21,760 nucleotides of DNA from Apostichopus parvimensis (Eukaryota; Echinodermata; Holothuroidea; Aspidochirotida; Stichopodidae), in assembly GCA_000934455.1 (NCBI GenBank), contig KN889728.1, positions 18,784 to 40,543 of the forward strand, in the 5' to 3' direction. The translations under genes were made by a program, and so were the position numbers. This document shows positions 18,726 to 21,760 of this stretch, piece after piece. Numbering within the stretch: position 1 is the stretch's first letter; each line of letters starts with the position of its first letter. Under the pieces are notes generated by a model. It was not told the DNA's origin and ran no database searches. It saw nothing but the letters and a program-made list of their open reading frames with translations.

Positions 18726-20760
18726 ATATTTAGTCCTTCATATTGTCAAAATAGTGTCATGACAACCAGTATGAACTCTGAGCTGACACAAAGTGGATTT
18801 ATATCCTTGACTATAAAGTGGTCAATTCTTGTTAGGTATTATCAAAACATTCCAATAATACCCAATCTAAGCTCCATGCTGATACCAGACAGATATGTTA
18901 CTACCACTTTTTAAGCATTGCTTCGCCACGTCACAATAACCCCCAATCTGAGACTATTAGTATACGTACAACTTCATAGTTATCACCCATCAGATCGATT
19001 TATTACTGTCATATTGGATATGATATTTATTTTATGTTGGATTCATTTTATTACAGATTAAGAGCTTTCAACTTTCTATGTTTAATATTTGATATTCTGG
19101 TAAGGAAACAACAGTCATACTGAAGCTATTTGTTTTGTAAACTCTAAGTGCAAAGGATCATACAATATTAAGATGTTTATTTGTTGATAATTTTTAATGC
19201 TTCTTTTTCAGGTTTGTATTCTTTCATTTTATAAACCATTTATATGTAGTGAAAAAACATACAGCTTACAATAAATCCAAGTTCAAAGTATTGATATTTC
19301 TTTTCTTTAATACTTCTTTCCTTATGATGTCTGTCGAGTGAGTGATGTTATATGACTTCAATTAGGATCCTCCTTGCGGAACTCTAATGAAATCTTTCAT
19401 AATTAAACAAAAATGGAAAACATGTTTGCAACTGACAAGGTAAAGCAAATCACTGCGTTTGGTCACTGTTGCATTATTTACATCATTCCCTTCAGCCGAG
19501 ATGTGATAATAATAAATTAATAATGAAAACGTAGATAGTGTACAGTCCTTCCTTTGCCCATTAAAATAATGGACTATTACGTAGGTGTAACATTTGTATT
19601 CCATTCTAACATGTTTTGCAACTGACATTTCTACGAACCATTTTTAGCTATTTTTAGGCTTACTTGGTCAATATGATCTTAATTGCAAAGAAACACACAC
19701 AGTTTTAAATATGCTTTAAGAAATAATTTAAATCTATGAAAGAGGCTTATTGGACATAACACCCTTGGCCCATTAAAAATGCATTTGGATCCAATTTTCG
19801 CTATTGAGGCCAAATTCCCCTCAGTTTAGGCCCTTAGCCAGACAGAAGAGTCTCTCCCCTCCATTTATGCCACCATCATACGTTCTAAACTTTAACAAGT
19901 TACAGGACACGAGTATTGTACCCTCTTTATTTTGTTGGTGCCCCCCCCCCCCTGTTGTTGGTACCCCTACTTATCTTGTTGGTACCCCTCTTTTAATTGT
20001 TGGTACCTCTCCAAATTGGGTCAGGCACATGAACATGTTTTGTATTAAAGTAGGTAATGCACACTAAGATTTTGGTAATATCCTTTCTGCCAATCGAGGG
20101 GTGGGTTAACTTTTCCCCTTCTGCTCAGAGGTATACCAGGTTGCACTCCTGCTGTTAACAATTCGAATCATGGACTTGAGCCTCTTATCGCAAAGCTGGC
20201 ACTGTGTTCCACTTGAACTTTATAATAAATGTTGTGTTGCGTGTTAATTCGTTTATTATTAGCACTTATATCTAACTAATTGCTCACTTAATGCTAATAA
20301 CGTAGATAATATATGCCAAGATGCTAAATAAACCTTGCGATTTTATGATTTAAGTGCCTATTTTTGGAAGTCTTAACAGTGCAGTGACTTTGCACATACA
20401 AAAGCTATCATCCGAGATGCCATTTGTTATCGAAACAATTTAACGACGTTAAAACATTTGCCTGAGTTAAACTTTCGATATAAAACGTCGGGAAAAATCT
20501 AAATGTTTGACGTTAAATGGTGCATTCTTAGGCATATTTTGGGTAAAACATCGGTCTATATTATAGTTATTGCATTGTACATGTACTCTTTATACGACAA
20601 TCCTGGCAACCATCATTCTACCGGACAGGTTGGTCATCGCCCTGGTGAGAGTTTAGAAGTTCCCGCCAACTATGTTCCCCATTAAAGTCATCATTTCCCT
20701 AACAAGCAGTAAAATGTTCCCGACGACCGTTGCTTTGACCAGACAGAAAGTAATTTCTGG
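18726..20760 (+). repeat. 3'-flank repeat, copy D (most diverged)
   Basis: It begins with CCTTCATATTGTCAAAATAG, lacks the GGTGCATGG start, and keeps landmarks at 18989, 19270, 19497, 19810 and 20361. The last 150 bases (CATCGCCCTGGTGAGAGTTT and CCCGACGACCGTTGCTTTG) match the end of copy C at 18090-18190. It is offset about 2.5 to 2.7 kb from copy C because of the minisatellite and small insertions. No gene was recognised. Confidence 0.75.
19931..20015 (+). repeat. Short tandem repeat TTGTTGGTACCCCT plus poly(C)
   Basis: TTGTTGGT followed by C-rich words occurs at about 19934, 19955, 19977 and 19998 with variable spacing, including a C run near 19942-19953. Copies B and C have only one or two TTGTTG/GTAGGTACC words at this place, so it has expanded in copy D. 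Confidence 0.7.
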
Positions 20761-21025
20761 GTGTTCCAGCCTCTAAACCCGCCCAGACCCCGTTGCTGTT
20801 GTCATGTTATGCGTGTATTCATTCAAGACTCGTGAACTCACGTCGTTGGTTGAGTTTAGTGTACCCATTCCACGAAACGAATTTCGATTTCAATAGAACG
20901 GCTCACGAATCTTCGATAACGTAAACACGAACCCAATGTAATATTGCGTATGTATCATAAATAATGTTAACATGTTTTCCAAGAATCAAAAGTAAAGTTA
21001 TGGCGTTTGAAGGAAACCTCGTAAT
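20761..21025. other. Unique sequence, no feature recognised
   Basis: This lies between the end of copy D and the next element. It is slightly richer in CG dinucleotides than the flank. No open frame, RNA or repeat was identified. Confidence 0.4.
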
Positions 21026-21760
21026 CAGTGGCGTAGCCAGGATTTTTTCAGTGGGGGCGCTGGGGGGGGGCTTGACCATTTCCTAGGAGGGCGTCTTGTT
21101 ACTATCTAAGCGGAGCGCCACCATCGGTTGGCGCGCAGCGTAGCAAGAAAATTTCAGATTTCAATACCTGCCAGATCGCTGGAGATGGCACCTGCCATGC
21201 TGGATAGCAGCCATCTAGTTAGGTGATTTCGGGAGAAAATTACAAATTCGTCACTCAGGAAATCTGTAATAAAGTTCATGCGGCCTTACTTTTTACGGAA
21301 TATGCTCCCTATTTCCCCAAGATTAGGAAACGGGCACCGTCTTTGAAACACCATCTACAACTAAACAACAAATATGTACAGGCTTTGGCTCTAGCTATTA
21401 AGTGCCATGACTTCTTGAACTAGTTGTAGGCTCCGGCCGCACCATTATCCGCACACAGCTTGTGGTTTCAATCTCAAATTTCGCTCGTCGCGACACACAG
21501 ACAAAGTTGCAGGTCATACCGATGTGAAAACTCTCGCTCACTTTTCATAGAACTGAACTTTTAATATTCGATGATATGAAGCCTGAGATGTGTAAGCCCT
21601 AACCAAATAGAGCCACGACACTAAAATGTGTGTGTGTGGGGTGGGGGGACATTTGATAGTGTGTCCCCCACCCATCGAAATGACGCCCATGCTTGTAAGC
21701 TGCTCTTAAGTCTAAAGTTTCCTCAACATCCCTCTGAAACATTATTAGGGTGATAGACTG
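21026..21760. mobile_element. Possible hAT-type element, truncated by window end
   Basis: It starts CAGTGGCGTAGCCAGGATTT, followed by TTTCAGTGGGGGCGCTGGGG. Such GTGGCGTAGCCAGG starts are, from general knowledge, common at the ends of dispersed elements in marine invertebrates, and CAGTG is a hAT-type terminus. The inner inverted words GGAGCGCCACC and GGTTGGCGCGCAGCG (21112-21140) and the CCCCCACCCATCGAAATGAC stretch (21665) fit the same kind of element. No matching CACTG end or target duplication is visible before 21760. The 66-codon open frame at 21223-21423 is unrecognised. Confidence 0.4.
21638..21673. repeat. G/C-rich inverted repeat
   Basis: GGGGTGGGGGGACA and TGTCCCCCACCC face each other across about ten bases (ATTTGATAGTG region). 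They could form a strong hairpin with one bulge. A short TG repeat precedes it. It is probably an internal part of the element starting at 21026. Confidence 0.7.

Noticed and set aside
1..21760. CRISPR arrays, operons, rRNA and functional tRNA genes
   Set aside because: None seen. The tRNA-like heads at 641 and 3731 have degenerate boxes and non-tRNA tails, and the window is clearly eukaryotic.

Overview
The window looks like nuclear DNA of an animal. It is AT-rich, its one clear gene is split into short exons by GT-AG introns, and it is crowded with transposons, tandem repeats and duplicated blocks. A tRNA-derived SINE family, a roughly 143-bp minisatellite built on GGTCA words, and TTAGGG-type telomere words fit a marine invertebrate deuterostome such as an echinoderm. 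That placement is an impression only; no species is claimed. Positions 1 to about 9.3 kb hold the 3' part of a plus-strand Tudor-domain gene. Eleven exons (335-9304) join with matching splice phases into 846 codons plus a stop. The order is an extended Tudor domain (SN-like strands, then a core with W-H-R-A and V-D-Y-G-S, then the second SN-like half), an acidic linker, and a long tail that ends Gly/Pro/Met-rich with RG motifs. One Tudor domain followed by a long disordered tail best fits TDRD5, a germ-granule/piRNA-pathway protein. Its LOTUS domains would lie upstream of the window. The introns carry two copies of one tRNA-like SINE, a 19-bp minisatellite, an unrecognised open frame on the minus strand, and a 194-bp hAT-like MITE with a perfect 8-bp target-site duplication. 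Positions 8.8 to 15.0 kb record a layered history. A block of about 1.58 kb (the last 164 codons of the terminal exon plus its 3' flank) was duplicated in tandem. The second exon copy (10391-10886) keeps its frame but has lost its splice acceptor, and its changes look neutral. A 3473-bp terminal-inverted-repeat transposon (11003-14475) then inserted into this second copy. The first copy preserves the empty site, so the TA target duplication and both element ends are known to the base. The element contains two phase-matched coding exons of an uncharacterised metazoan family, a poly(A) signal and a head-to-head telomeric palindrome. Positions 14.5 to 20.8 kb are three diverged copies, of about 1.9 to 2.7 kb each, of the DNA that follows the Tudor gene. 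The last two are separated by the 143-bp minisatellite, whose units hold AGGTCA/GGGTCA half-sites spaced exactly 10 bp apart. No convincing gene was seen there. From about 21.03 kb to the end the sequence looks like a separate, possibly hAT-type element that runs off the window.
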